From the NCBI GenBank assembly GCA_019828545.1, contig JACVRA010000110.1:6849-70848 (forward strand): 64,000 nt of DNA. Reading direction: 5' to 3'. How positions within the stretch are numbered: position 1 is the stretch's first letter; the number at the start of each line of letters is the position of its first letter. The notes under the pieces are model-generated. The model made no database searches. It saw only the letters and a program-made list of their open reading frames with translations, and had not been told where the DNA came from. A program made the position numbers and the translations under genes. Shown here in pieces: positions 1 through 11,439 of the stretch. Source of the DNA: Paracamarosporium sp. OC-R06-R3 (lineage: Eukaryota; Ascomycota; Dothideomycetes; Pleosporales; Didymosphaeriaceae).

Positions 1-38
1 CCCCCCCCCCCCCCCAAAAAAAAAAAAACAAAAAAAAA
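1..38. repeat. Poly-C/poly-A homopolymer tract
   Basis: Fifteen C residues are followed by 13 A, one C and 9 A. This is simple sequence at the window edge, downstream of the RTA1-like gene. The rest up to base 412 is A-rich and shows no coding potential. Confidence 0.9.
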
Positions 39-412
39 GACAGGGAGGGAAGGAATTTCTTGAAACAACTGCAATATGTGAGTTGAAGGAAAGCTAACTT
101 TGTGCTCTATTATTCATATCCTTTCGCCGTAGCCGAGAATGTACATATATGTGATGTGTGCAAAATAATGACGAACCAGTGGCACTCTAGTCTAGACATA
201 TGACGACAATTAATAGGGAAGAGTAGACCATAAGACGGTATGGCCAGAAAGGCAGTAAGAAAGAGAAAGAAAAAGGAGGAAAAAAAAAAGTCCTTTAAAA
301 CTGCATCCGTCTGGCTCGTGTTTGGGAGAATATGACATGAACGCTAACCCTAAGCGCATGCCGCGGGCAGATAAATCAAACCAACGATCCTAGCTCTTCA
401 CCAACTTGGTCC

Positions 413-1386
413 CTATGACCACGGTCCACCCTGAACTTGCTGTGTTGTCTTGGGCTGCAATTCGATATCGCTCGTATCTCTTGAGTGCGAAGCCTTCTCC
501 CCAGCGATCCGTTCATGGTACAACTCCGTGATTTCATAGGGATGGTAATAATTGAAGACTAGCATGACGGCAAGCATGAGCACCGCATCGAAGATGTACA
601 GGAACACTTCATGTCTGAGCAGATATCCTGCGTTACCCATGATGTACTCAATAACACGGAAGATGCTTCGCACAAGGATTAGTCCACTAGATACGTAGAG
701 GACATTGAGGTGTTTCTTCCAGGGCAGCGTGTGCAGGTCCACAGTTGTGGATGCAGGACCATTACGCTGCAGGCGCAGCTGAAATAGCCCTGCTACTACG
801 ACAAAGAAGCCGAAGAAAGCAAGTTGAAGGAAGAGGCCAACAATGATAAGTTTTTCACCGGTCTTCATGGCACTTTCGGTCTTGGACGCTTGAATTCCTC
901 CGCCACCACTTTGAACGAGGAACGAAAGCACATCACCCGCAACAAAGATCTTTGTGAGCCACTTCTGCCGGATGAGTGAGTGCTTTTCGCCATCGGTAAG
1001 CAGAATAATGCGGCCGAGGATGATGTAGATGGAAGCGGCAAAGAGGGCAGGTGCGACGAGGAGGAGCAGCGATTGCATGATAAATGGGCCGAGTTTCCAT
1101 TGGTCGAAGTGCGATTGTGCGCGGCCAATGTAGCCTACGAATTCAACTGTAGAGCGTGGTTGTTAGTGAGTGTTCAATGTCCAGAAGAAAAAGGCGCGAT
1201 CGTACAGATGCCGCCTACTGCGAGTGGTATGAAATACCACGTTCGTCTTCGACCAATTTGAAACATGTGGTAGAACGTCGTGAGGGCGAAGAGCACGATG
1301 AAGACGATGGCCGCAGGAAGCGAGGGGTTGTAGCGGTAGAGGACAAAGCGGGTGGGGTCGTTGATGTCGGGGTGATCTTGAGCCAT
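413..1386 (-). CDS. RTA1-like multi-pass membrane protein
   Basis: Predicted 304-aa protein of the fungal RTA1 (lipid-translocating exporter-like, resistance to 7-aminocholesterol) family, expected in the plasma membrane with about seven hydrophobic segments. Exons are 1386-1206 and 1146-413. The 59-nt intron (1147-1205) restores the conserved run FEFVGYIGR across the junction. Other family features are the N-terminal motif YRYNPSLPA, the segment FVAGDVLSFLVQ followed by a Gly-rich loop (SGGGG), and RSIFRVIEY followed by the acidic HEVFLYIFD helix. The C-terminal tail is hydrophilic. Family members are linked to stress and sterol or drug tolerance; the substrate cannot be inferred here. Length matches the family norm of about 300 aa. 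Confidence 0.9.
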
Positions 1387-1600
1387 GCTGACGGTTGACT
1401 GGTGATGGTATGCGGGTGGAAGCTTCGTGCCGTTCGCTCTTCGAAGATCACGTAGGGTATTGGAAAATCGAAGGGGACGAAATCAGGTAGAGGAATGGTT
1501 GTCCTGGCGTTGCTGACGGTCCAGACTTGCGGGCAGCGGGCAGCGCTCCTTTTAATCGCGGAACCACGATGGATGCTAAGCCCCCATCCTCGCGTACATG

Positions 1601-1630
1601 CACGTATAGGCACGTTCAGGCACGTATAAG
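1601..1630. repeat. Three 10-bp direct repeats with CACGT core
   Basis: Three adjacent decamers (1601-1610, 1611-1620, 1621-1630) each begin CACGT and are near-identical (cacgtatagg, cacgttcagg, cacgtataag). Further CACGT-like words flank them. They lie about 215-245 bp upstream of the RTA1-like start codon, so they could be binding sites for a bHLH or bZIP factor. That role is inference. Confidence 0.6.
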
Positions 1631-2157
1631 CGTATAGCCACGTTTGCGTCGTTTCCAGGTCTTGGCGAACGTACTTTGTGTATTTTAATTGGTTTTCAGT
1701 CTCGCACCCACAGCTCTCCGATTGGCTACGCTCGGCAGAAGTTTTAATTGGTCGGGAACCGAGGAGGCTGAGATCGGCAGAGTTTTAGGACGTGGATCTT
1801 TGCGAGGGTGCAAAATAGAAAAACGTTGAAGTTCTGCATTCGTCGCGGAATGGAGGACCTATTGCGCAACATGCGCGGGGCTGTGCTGGATTGCGTCGTT
1901 CCGCCCGTGACAGTTTACGGTAGCCAGTAACGTTTTTGCGTGTACGTGCAGTGATGCATACAAAGGCGAACCTCACCACGAAGTGAAGTGCTGTGGGCCT
2001 GTACCTAGATCTGGTTCATCCTGGGGAGTGGTTTTGGTTGGTGTGCAGTTTTACGTTGAAATACGAGGAAACTGCGAGAGTGTACGAACTTAGCCCCCAT
2101 GGGCAGCGTTCTAGAAACTGTGCGAAGTCGATGCAAAATAAAGCGGCACTTGCATCG

Positions 2158-3603
2158 TCATCGTTCTCGTGCATTAGCCTTTACAATTTCAAGAGGCCAG
2201 TCCAGATAGGTCAGGAGTTCTGGTGTCGCGACCAAAAGCTTCTGGCTCGCAATCACGATACGCGCAGGCCACTCCGCGATCCACCAGGCAAGTCGGCATT
2301 CTGTCAGAAGGACTGCAAAGTGGGCAAGCACCAAAGCTGTGATGGGGTCATGCGTCGAAATGAGGTGCAGAAAATCTTCTGATAGACGTGACGACCAGCC
2401 GAATGCGATTGCCTAAATCATACGAGAAGTTGTCAGTGGACGAAGCGGTCGCTTGTCATGATCGTCTTACATACCAGACGGTCATTCTCTGGAGGACACT
2501 CCCGTGTTTTGAGAAAATGGCTATGCAGATCATCAATAGCCCGCGTGTAGAGATCGTGAGCCGAGGTTTTCTTGGTTTCTGCGAGCTTCTTCAGTCGGAG
2601 AACCTCTGGCACTTCACCTTCCGACGCTGTTCCTGGACCTTGTTCAACGATCTTGTTCATCATCTTGCTGTTCATGATCTGGGCTATGTGCGGCTGGATG
2701 ACAAGCGACACTCCTTGCACGAGACGAAAGCAGTGATGTAATGCACCGATGGGATCCTCAGGTGCTTCCAACTGGGCTGAAGCAAGGTTGTAGGTGACTA
2801 TAACCATAGACAAAAGAAACATAGCCATAGCCGTCTCTTCCCTTGGCTGTTCAAGATTCTTTCTGTAGGTTTCCAAGGCACTGCTGATGTGAGTATCTGC
2901 CTGGAGTAGTAGGCTTTGCCGGTCAGCTTGAGGATCATAAGCCGTTTTGTGGATTGCGGCCAAAGCGAGTAGTCCTCGGAGAAGGAACGGAAAGTCGAGA
3001 GCAACTTCGACACAGTCGACTTGCCAGGCAGGCCAACGTGTAGGATCGACGTTCATGTCTTTGTAGGCTTTCGCAGTCCACCAGTGCAACAGGCGCATAT
3101 CCGAGATGCTCATCTCGGGGCCGAAGGCAGACCCAGGGACATCCGGGCTGGCAACAGAAACTGGGCGTTCTGCCATTGCAATGCCATGACTTTCTGGAGG
3201 TGTGGGATACGTGGTAGAAAATCGCTCGCGGCTTGGCCAGGTGCAATGGATGTCCAGTCGAACACAGTTTGCACATCTCGGGTGCTCCTCATTGCACTGC
3301 CAAAGTTTAGTTCACACATGCATGGGCATCAACGAAACGATACATAAGGGAAAGAGGTGTGGTCTGCGGCGGTGGCACTGCGTATTGCTGGGAACTCCAG
3401 CATGGTACATGATTGACGCTTGTCATCGTGCACGCAATCCCGTGACTCCCACGGTGGAAACGGGACGTATGCGCATTGATGGGTAAGCTCACCTTAGTAT
3501 GTCTCTGCTTACACTGGAAGCATCCGTTGCGACTCTTCCTGTGCGTCTTCCTCTTTGCCGCCCGTCCCTGTTCCGGCGTTTCCGCCTCGGTCACCTTCGC
3601 CAT
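2158..3603 (-). CDS. Zn2Cys6 transcription factor (Upc2-like architecture)
   Basis: Predicted 395-aa nuclear DNA-binding regulator. Exons are 3603-3493, 3296-2475 and 2412-2158. Splicing out 3297-3492 joins CFQCKQRHTK to CNEEHPRCANC, giving a perfect C-x2-C-x6-C-x6-C-x2-C-x6-C cluster (C28, 31, 38, 45, 48, 55) after a basic KRKTHRKSRNG stretch. The C-terminal half is the helical fungal regulator region typical of sterol-uptake-type factors (FPFLLRGLLALAAIHK early; LAWWIAEWPARIV near the end). The second intron is 2413-2474. The ATG at 3603 was chosen as the nearest start before the basic region; an in-frame upstream ATG would only add a non-conserved extension. The 196-nt first intron is long for this window. 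It lies between the RTA1-like gene and the divergently oriented glycosidase. Confidence 0.85.
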
Positions 3604-4085
3604 GGTCTTGACATTGACGTCGCTGTGAAAGAAGACAGGCGATTCGCGGGAGCTTGCAAGGAACGTGGGTCTCCGTATCATGTAATGTGCGCTAGCCGCG
3701 AACGTAATAGTTCGGATGCCTCCACTAGCGCATCGTCCCACACCGCAGCTGGGATCAGGGGAGGCTGCACCCCACATCTTCTCTCCCGCACACGTTGACT
3801 TAGCCCAAGATACAAATCGCTTCGTGTCGATCGTGACGCCCATGCTTCGACCGAGGTCTTGCGATGCCTTTTCGGATACTCTTCTCGTCAGAGCAATCCA
3901 GACGTGAAAGATTGAGTAGTTTGCCTGTACTTAGGGCACTGTACCATGCCTAGATATCGCTCTATATGAGCATTCCCCTCAAGGCTCGTATAGGTAAAAA
4001 CCGGTTAAATGGATCGCCAACACGCATCATAAAATGGATGGCTTTTCCTGCGGGGCGTGGACGCCCATAACTCCTCGTTGCGACC

Positions 4086-7000
4086 ATGTCTCCGATCTTA
4101 GTGCTCATCGTTTTTGTCTCATTTGCATGTCATACAGCATTCGCACAGCCAAACAAGGACTTCAACGATCCACCAGTCAGATACCGTCCAAAGTTTAGAT
4201 ACTGGTATGGCGCTTTGTCCATCTGCCCGATATCAATTGACTAAACGCTCAGGCTTCCCGATGCCAGCGTGTCATCTGATGCTGTAACAAACGATGTTCG
4301 GGCAGCCAAGGAAGCTGGAGCCGGCGGTCTTGAGATCCTTCCGTTTTATCTATACGGAAGAGGAGAAGAGAGTTTCAGGCGAGATGGTGCCAACCCCGTT
4401 CCTCATCTCCCAGATTGGTCGGAATACGGCTTTGGTACCCCGGCATTCACGGATTTATTCGCGAGCTCGCTGGAAGCAGCCCAAGACGCTGGTATTCTGC
4501 TCGACTTCGCACTTGGGCCTAACCAGGGACAAGGAATACCGTCCCAGGTTGCTACGCGCGGCCTCGCCGTGGAGCTCTTAATGGGCCAAGCAACAATCGC
4601 TCCCCATCAAATTTTCAATGAGAGTGTGCCTCCAGCGCAACAGCCATCTTCAACACTTCTAGGAGGCCTGGGATTTATGCATCCACTAGAACAATTCGGA
4701 ACTCCAAATTTGACTGCCGTAATTGCTTATCAAGTCCTCAATAATAGTAAAGATGGAACTGTGTATCTCAATCAAAGTTCTTTCGTCGATTTAAATACAC
4801 GCGTGAAAGGTAACAAGACTTTGCTCTGGTCTCCACAAAATAAAAATCAAACATGGAGGATCTTCTCCTTCTGGGAAGCATATACAAACCAGAGGTCATG
4901 CGATGGAGGACCAAATGCAACCACTTTATTAGGCAATGGCTCTTGGACCGTCGATCATTTTAGCAAAGCTGGAGCTTCTCGGATCACCGACTTTTGGAAC
5001 CAACACATCCTTTCTGATGAAAAAGTGACTGACCTGCTTCATCATGTTGGGAATTATGGTATGTCAGCGGGCTGACAATGCATTGCGTTTGCTGATCCTT
5101 GTTAGCATGGGAGGATAGTATGGAAATCCTGGCCGCTCTATACTGGACTCCAGGACTATTGAACTTATTCAAGGACCGCAATGGCTACGAATTGCTCCCG
5201 TATTTACCTTTGCTTTTCAACACTTCTAATACATGGAACGGTGCATTACCTGTCTACAATGAGACCTTCGCGTTCAAGAACTTCACCAATAGTGGTGACA
5301 ACGGACATCAGCTTGACTATAGGAGAGTACTCAATGATGGCTATGAAGAATACCTTGAGCATTTTCAGCAATGGACACATTCTATTGGGGTGGAATACTC
5401 CACTCAACCAGCATACAATCTGCCATTACAGGCTGTAAGTCTTCGCACCTTCGACCTTCAAAGTGACTGACCACACCTAGCTCAGGGACATATCTCTTGT
5501 TGATGCTCCGGAGGGTGAATCTCTTGGATTCATGCAGTTGACGGATGTATATCGCCAGTTCGCTGGCCCCGCTCATCTCGCAAATAGAAAGGTCATCTCA
5601 ACTGAGCTCGGAGCTGTGAATACGCCGCCATATTGGCTGACCGTTCCCAACCTCCTTCAACAGATGAAACGTTCCTTTGCTGGTGGCTTTACTATGAACG
5701 TTATCCACGGCTTCCCGACGCTTACTCCTTACGCCAACACAACTTGGCCTGGGTATACTCCTTTCATCTACATGTTCACAGACATGTGGAATCCGATACA
5801 GCCAGTTTGGCAACACTTGAAGGATTCTCTAGACTTCGTGGGAAGGAGTCAATGGGTATTACAACAGGGCGAGCCCAAGGTGGACCTTGCATTGTATGCA
5901 TTTGCCGCACCATGGACGATTGTAACCAGATACAATTCCGATAATCTCCGTCATTGGGGTAAGTTATGTGTCATTCTAACCACTCGAGTATGTTCATTGA
6001 CAGCAAAAGGCTATACATACGACTATCTAGGACCTGACAACCTTGCTTCATCAGATGCTTTCGTTAAGAAGAATAAGCTCGGTATCCCAGAATATAAGGC
6101 TGTGATCTTTAATAACCAAACCGTCGCCACTGTGGATGCAGTGGAAGCTTTGGCCAAGTTTGCGGTTCAGGGACTCAGAGTCATCTTTGTTGGCACGCCT
6201 CCATATGAATCGTATCCTATCGACGCAGTTAGTCAAAGAGCTTTTAGGCTTGCGATGGTACGTCTGTTGTCCAAACCCAACGTTCATCGCATCGAAAATA
6301 TAAATCAGCTGCCGTCGTTACTAAAGGAAGTCGGGATCAATCCGCGAGTGGAGCTGGGTTGCACATCGGATACGATCTACACGGTATACCGTTCATCCGA
6401 TGATGTTGATTATATATACTTCTTCAACGATGACAAAGAATCGCCACGATGTGTAGCAAAGATCGAGGTAGTAGATGTTGTTCCATATGTATATGATGCG
6501 TGGACCGGTTCCCAATCACAATGGCCACAGTATACGTCATCGGACTCTCACATCTCATTAATTCCATCACTCAAAGCGAACGAATCTCTTATCCTCGCAT
6601 TACGCCGAAATGTTTCGCAGCCAGCATGTACCTTGGCCCAATGGAGTCCCTTCATCCGCTCTGTCACCACATCAGAAGGGAATTTGCAGGTTGTCGTCAC
6701 GTATAGTCCCTACATTTTGACGACGTCGACTGGGAAGACGACGCACTTCAATACATCGCTTCCGCAGTCCACCGAATTCACCACCTGGCAACTCACCATC
6801 GAAGACTGGCATTCTGCACCCGATCGATTCGCGATCAAGAACGAAATCACAAACCATACCTTCAACAACGTTTCCCTCGTCCCTTGGAACGAGATAAGCG
6901 CCCCTTTGCAGCCCGTCTCAGGCATTGGGCACTACGTAGGATACTTCGAGCCCCCTCGTGATGCAGATTTATCTTTGCTGGTTGGCTATCTTAGCCTGCC

Positions 7001-7295
7001 ACTGATTCAACACACGGCACGCGTGTTTATTGATGGCAAATGGCTCGGGCCGATAGATCCTGTCAACCCTGTGGTACCATTGAAAGATCTGAGGAAAGGT
7101 AGACTATATGAGTTGAGGATCGATGTTTCGACGACATTGTTCAATCGGGTCAAGACTGAAGCGGATCAGATCTGGATGGTGGGGCAGGTGGCAAACAAGG
7201 TGACAGCAAAGTATGGAAGCACGCCATATGAAGAGTATGGGCTAGTAGGTGATGTGTCCATAGACTGGGGCTACAGCGTTAAAGTAAATTGTTAG
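4086..7295 (+). CDS. Secreted GH106-like glycoside hydrolase
   Basis: Predicted 1007-aa secreted enzyme in five exons: 4086-4204, 4253-5058, 5106-5434, 5481-5958, 6004-7295 (introns 45-48 nt, all GT-AG, frame kept at every junction). A signal peptide (LVLIVFVSFACHTAFA) is followed by FRYWLPDASV across intron 1, then AGAGGLEILPFYLYG, YGFGTPAF and LDFALGPNQGQG. This arrangement resembles fungal secreted proteins assigned to the alpha-L-rhamnosidase (GH106) clan, with a C-terminal beta-rich, sugar-binding-like domain. Many N-x-S/T sequons fit secretion. It probably removes rhamnose or similar residues from plant glycans outside the cell. The family assignment is from memory of motifs and the catalytic residues were not identified. 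Confidence 0.72.
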
Positions 7296-7470
7296 TACAT
7301 GTGGGCGATGATCCTGTAGCAAAGGGAAGGGAAGGCCTAAGAAAATCTCCTTCTACGGGTCTCTATGCCAGAGCCTCCATCGCGTGAAACTCGTCGCGTA
7401 TTAAACGTATACTCCGCAAATATCGCTGCACTATGTACACCTGTTGGTAATTCTACTTTCTTTCTGCATT

Positions 7471-7820
7471 TCAGTTCCAAGACCTGAGCTCCGCTTGCTC
7501 ATCTGCAGCCCTCCAACCCCGATTCTCGGCGCTCATCTGCTCAAGCGCACTTGGCTTCTTCCTCGATGCACTAGTTGCGCTTGTACCTCCACTATTGCCA
7601 TTGCGCTTCTGTTGACCAGCCATGCGCTGCTGGGCCGCGGCGGCGCGACGTTCGCGTTCCTTTGTCATGATTAGCACGCTGAAGGTACATGCAAATTGAT
7701 GCATACTTCGGCTTGCAATCTGGCGCGCTCCTCTGGGTCTAGCTCAGGCTCTTGTGATGGAGTTGAAGGACGTGCTTGAGCGAGGGACTGGCTAGCGGAT
7801 TGAGAGTGTGATTGGCCCAT
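7471..7820 (-). CDS. Small SVIP-like protein with Cdc48/p97 VIM motif
   Basis: Predicted 100-aa protein, exons 7820-7707 and 7659-7471 (47-nt intron, branch GCTAAT). It starts MGQSHSQS, a plausible N-myristoylation signal (Gly2, Ser5). Residues 40-50 read RERRAAAAQQR, which matches exactly the published VCP-interacting motif R-x5-A-A-x2-R, in an Arg/Glu/Ala-rich helix. Myristoylation signal plus VIM is the layout of the small VCP/p97-interacting protein SVIP, an ERAD regulator. The remainder is polar and probably disordered. The SVIP analogy is inference from layout and motif; the splice join is what creates the intact motif. Confidence 0.6.
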
Positions 7821-7949
7821 GTTAACTGTTGTACACTCTGTTTCGAGATAACTTGAACAGTTGGTCTTAGCCGTGTATCGTGTCGCGCGTAATGGATGTA
7901 CAAGGTCGAGCACAAAGGGTAGCGCAGCTTGTGTAGTCCTACTGTTCAA

Positions 7950-9314
7950 ACAACGGCTGACAGATCTCGCTTCACAACGAATGCTTTCACCTATGTGTGA
8001 AGGTGGAAACGAAGGACGTTGAAGAAGCCCCTGAAGGGATAGGCAGTCTTAATTTTAAGAAGCGATCTTAGTGCACAGACGTGTTTAGGCTGCAACCAGT
8101 GTCATGGAGCGCGGGGCCAATTTCTTTCCTAGTCTGTCCATTCGCTAAGCCTAGGGGCTATTTCTGGGACCATGTACAGCGATTCATCGCCATTATGCAA
8201 ACGACACATAATAGTGTTTCGTGGCATTAGATAGCGTTATATTGGATCAGTGAGACGAGTCTTCCGCTTGATACTACAGATCATAGAAAGCTTTGCGCGA
8301 TTTTGTTGAGGAACCACCTATGAATTCGCTCGGAACAAAGAGTATCTGTTTACTTGACATACCCCTTTGCCGCTTAGACCGCTTGTTTACTACGCACTAC
8401 TGACTGCGTAGACTGAGCATTACGCAGCTCTTCTTCCCCTTCCGCCCGATGTCTCCGTTGCCTCACATTGTGGTAGTTCCACACCTTTTCGGCTCTAATA
8501 ACCTCAACTTATACCGCATTGCTACAAGAAAACCTTCGGTAACAGCATGTCGCTCCAAATGCACCCGAACTATGTGGACTTTCCGCTGGGGACCTATATT
8601 TTCTGTAGATAAAACTCCTCTACATTGGTTTGGCCAGGCGGGATACATGAATTCGCCAAATAGAAGCCTGCGCCGCATTGCCAGAGAACTGCTCTTTAAA
8701 GAAAGGTTTCGTTCCCTACAATCGCAGGTGTCACTCTGATGCAGAGACAAAATATTAAAGACGAGCGTTACCTTGACATCTATATAATACTTCGTATGAG
8801 AAGACGGACAAGTCACTACGTTAGCCACGAGCGGAGGTTCAAGAATGCTATCACCTTTAATAACGATTTAGGAGCTAAGAACAGAAAGATAATTGAGTTC
8901 AGGGTTATGGAGATATTGTTAGCTTTTCAGTATCGCAACTTGTGACCAAGGTAATTCAGATTACGAGTTTAGCAGTTGTACGGTTCGCATCGCAAATACA
9001 GGTACTGTTTCGTGTCAGTGGACTGACAAACCCCTGGAGCTCATTGTCATAGGAGTACATAATGCTGTCCAGCACGTACACATTGCAATGTTAAATTTGG
9101 CATCTACCTAACTGATGTATACGACAGTGTTCTGGTAAGTGACGATAGACGTGGATCCAAACCCCGCCACAGTCAGACACGTCACCCAACGGGGCTTAGT
9201 GGCTACGGAGGTCCAACATTTCATTCGCGTTACGCCTTTCCATCAGCTACCACGCACTGATTTTGGTATGTATGCTGCTCGTCTGTTTCTCTCCGAGTGT
9301 GAAAATCCATCGTG
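7950..9314. other. Gene-poor intergenic region
   Basis: About 1.4 kb between the small VIM protein and the second Zn2Cys6 regulator. Open frames of up to 121 codons on both strands overlap each other and show no domain, signal peptide or splice-compatible extension. No mobile element ends were recognised. Confidence 0.5.
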
Positions 9315-10932
9315 ATGATAGTTTTCGGGAGTGACAAAAGGAAGAAACCTAGGTCCAGTACTCCACGATCGCGAACGGGCTGTCAGACCTGCCGGTACGT
9401 TTATAATCACGTGTTCCCCTAACGGATCCACGACCTTCTAACCGTCCGATAGCAAGAGGCGTATTAAATGTGATGAGACAAGGCCATCATGCCTCAAATG
9501 CATACAGGCTGGGTGGAAGTGCGATGGCTTTGCTACCTCGCCATCAAGCCCCACATCCTCCGCCGTGACAACTAAGAACCCCCTTTCGGTACTTGCAATA
9601 ACCCGATACTCGATTCCGTTCCAAGTCCCCGGATCTCGGAAGGACCGCCAACTGTTGCATTATTTTTGCGTACAGGGTTCACAGGAGTTGGCTGGATTCT
9701 TGAGCCTGGACTTCTGGACTCGCACCGTGTTCGAGCAGAGCCACCAGGAGGCTACCGTTCGTCAAGCACTTGTCTCTCTCAGCTCATTGCATCTGGATTG
9801 TACAACTGCATCCGTTACGCAAAGCGGCATGGCACGAGATGAGACGCTTGCACAGTACGGAAAGGGCCTTCGTATGCTACAAAAGCGAATGAAGACGCCA
9901 GATGCTGAGGCCACCCGGGTAGCTCTCGTCTGCTCTGTGCTGTTTTACTGCTTTGAAGCAACACTCGGCAACAGTGAGGCTGCCACGCACCATCTTCGAG
10001 GCGGGCTGAACATGCTGTCATCCTGCCGCCAGGGTACAAATCAGACCGACGACCTTTGCGGAATATCGCTGGAATTTGAGCGGCTAGACTTGCAGGCCAC
10101 GCTTTTTTATGACCAGCCTGTGCCCTATCTAATATTTCCACGGGATGGCGACAGCGACAGCAGTTTGGACAAAAATCGCGGAACCTGGTCTTTTCAGCGT
10201 CTGAGTGACGCTCATCGCACTCTTGTCAACCTGATCAGCCGGGGATGGCATCTGATATGCGACAACGTCTACTATAAGTTCGAGTCGGCAGAAGCGATCC
10301 CTTGCTCGGTCTTGCGAGAAAAACTTCATGTCCGCGCGATGCTCGTGCAGTGGAAGTCTGCATTTGACAGTCTCAGCGATGCCGACCGAGCAGGCTACGG
10401 CTGTCAGGTTCTCCTCGTCCACTGGCATATAGCCATGATGCTCCTCGACGCCGTGTTCCCCGCCGACGCCAGTGTATGGGGTGCCAGGCCCAATCTCCGC
10501 GCTGCACAGATGCTTCAGTTGATCAAAGGCATCCTCGAATGCAACCGCAGCACACGGTCAAGTTCAACGTCAGCATCGCAGCGCATGGTATCTTCGGAAA
10601 TGGGAGTGGTAGCGCCGCTCTTTGCGCTTGCTCTAAAGTGCGCCGACCAAGACATCAGCGACCAGGCGGTCGAGCTGCTTCGCTCGACGCAGAGGAGGGA
10701 AGGGCTGTGGGAAGCCTCGCACATGGCATTGTTGGTGTCGAAGCTGAAAGAGGCGAGGGAGCGGCGGTATGCACCCAAGGGCGAGGCTGCGCTTGCCGAG
10801 GCGAGGAGCCAGTCACTAGAAATGCTGTTCTTGGACGAGCTCGGCGGGCAAGACGGGCTGCTGGACATGAATCTGAAGTCTACGTATTTCGAGCAGGTGG
10901 TGACGGCTCTGTACGGGTCGCCGAGTGGGTGA
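9315..10932 (+). CDS. Zn2Cys6 transcription factor
   Basis: Predicted 519-aa regulator. Exons are 9315-9394 and 9453-10932; the 58-nt intron falls inside the zinc cluster and removing it joins GCQTCR to KRRIKCDETRPSCLKC. The cluster is C-x2-C-x6-C-x6-C-x2-C-x6-C (C23, 26, 33, 40, 43, 50), preceded by a Lys/Arg-rich tail. The C-terminal region carries the fungal-specific factor pattern (FLSLDFWTRTVFEQSHQEA, then VRQALVSLSSLH; GLNMLSS). It lies between the gene-poor region and a small membrane-protein ORF, so no target pathway is suggested. The ATG at 9315 is the first after an in-frame stop at 9300. Confidence 0.85.
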
Positions 10933-11019
10933 GCGGGGGCTGCGGGCCGAAGCGAAGTCGCATCAAACGTCGCCAGCATTCCGCGTCTCCTGTCTCCATG
11001 CCTCCATGCCTCCTACACC

Positions 11020-11439
11020 ATGGCCATGGCCGCATGTGATGCCCGCCAAAGACGCTCCACCGCTCCGGCGCACGCGCATCCCGATGCTGCAACCGAGAAG
11101 CCGCCTGCGAAGCCGCTGCCGCCCAGCAACGCGCACTTCGCCCAGCGCGCCGCGGCGCGCCTCGCCCAAGTGTCGCTCCTGGCACTCGCCCTGTTGGTCG
11201 TCCCGGCCGGCATCCAGCGCTTCGTCGGCTGCCTGGACGCGCTGTACGAGGTGGCCGGCCGCGGCCGTGTTGGATGGGGCGAGGTTGCTGTAGGAGGAGG
11301 CGTGCTGGCGGTGTGGCATGTGGCCTTGGTTGCGCTGAGCTTCACCGCCGCCGGCAACAATATACTGGGACGCGTCCTCGTGCCTGCTTACCTCGTCGTC
11401 GCGCTCGCCGCCTTCTTGTACGCGCTCGCCCATCCGTGA
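11020..11439 (+). CDS. Small predicted membrane protein, unknown function
   Basis: 139-codon intact frame starting 87 bp after the Zn2Cys6 gene. The N-terminal 45 residues are Ala/Pro-rich. Three hydrophobic segments follow: VSLLALALLVVPAGI, GVLAVWHVALVALSF and LVPAYLVVALAAFLYAL. GC-rich long frames also run on the opposite strand, so coding status is not certain; the ordered hydrophobic segments favour this strand. I do not recognise a family. Confidence 0.4.
   Translation: MAMAACDARQRRSTAPAHAHPDAATEKPPAKPLPPSNAHFAQRAAARLAQVSLLALALLVVPAGIQRFVGCLDALYEVAGRGRVGWGEVAVGGGVLAVWHVALVALSFTAAGNNILGRVLVPAYLVVALAAFLYALAHP

Noticed and set aside
8449..8945. Frames in the 8-9 kb gap that might be a small secreted protein
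   Set aside because: No signal peptide and no protein-like composition; both strands similar.
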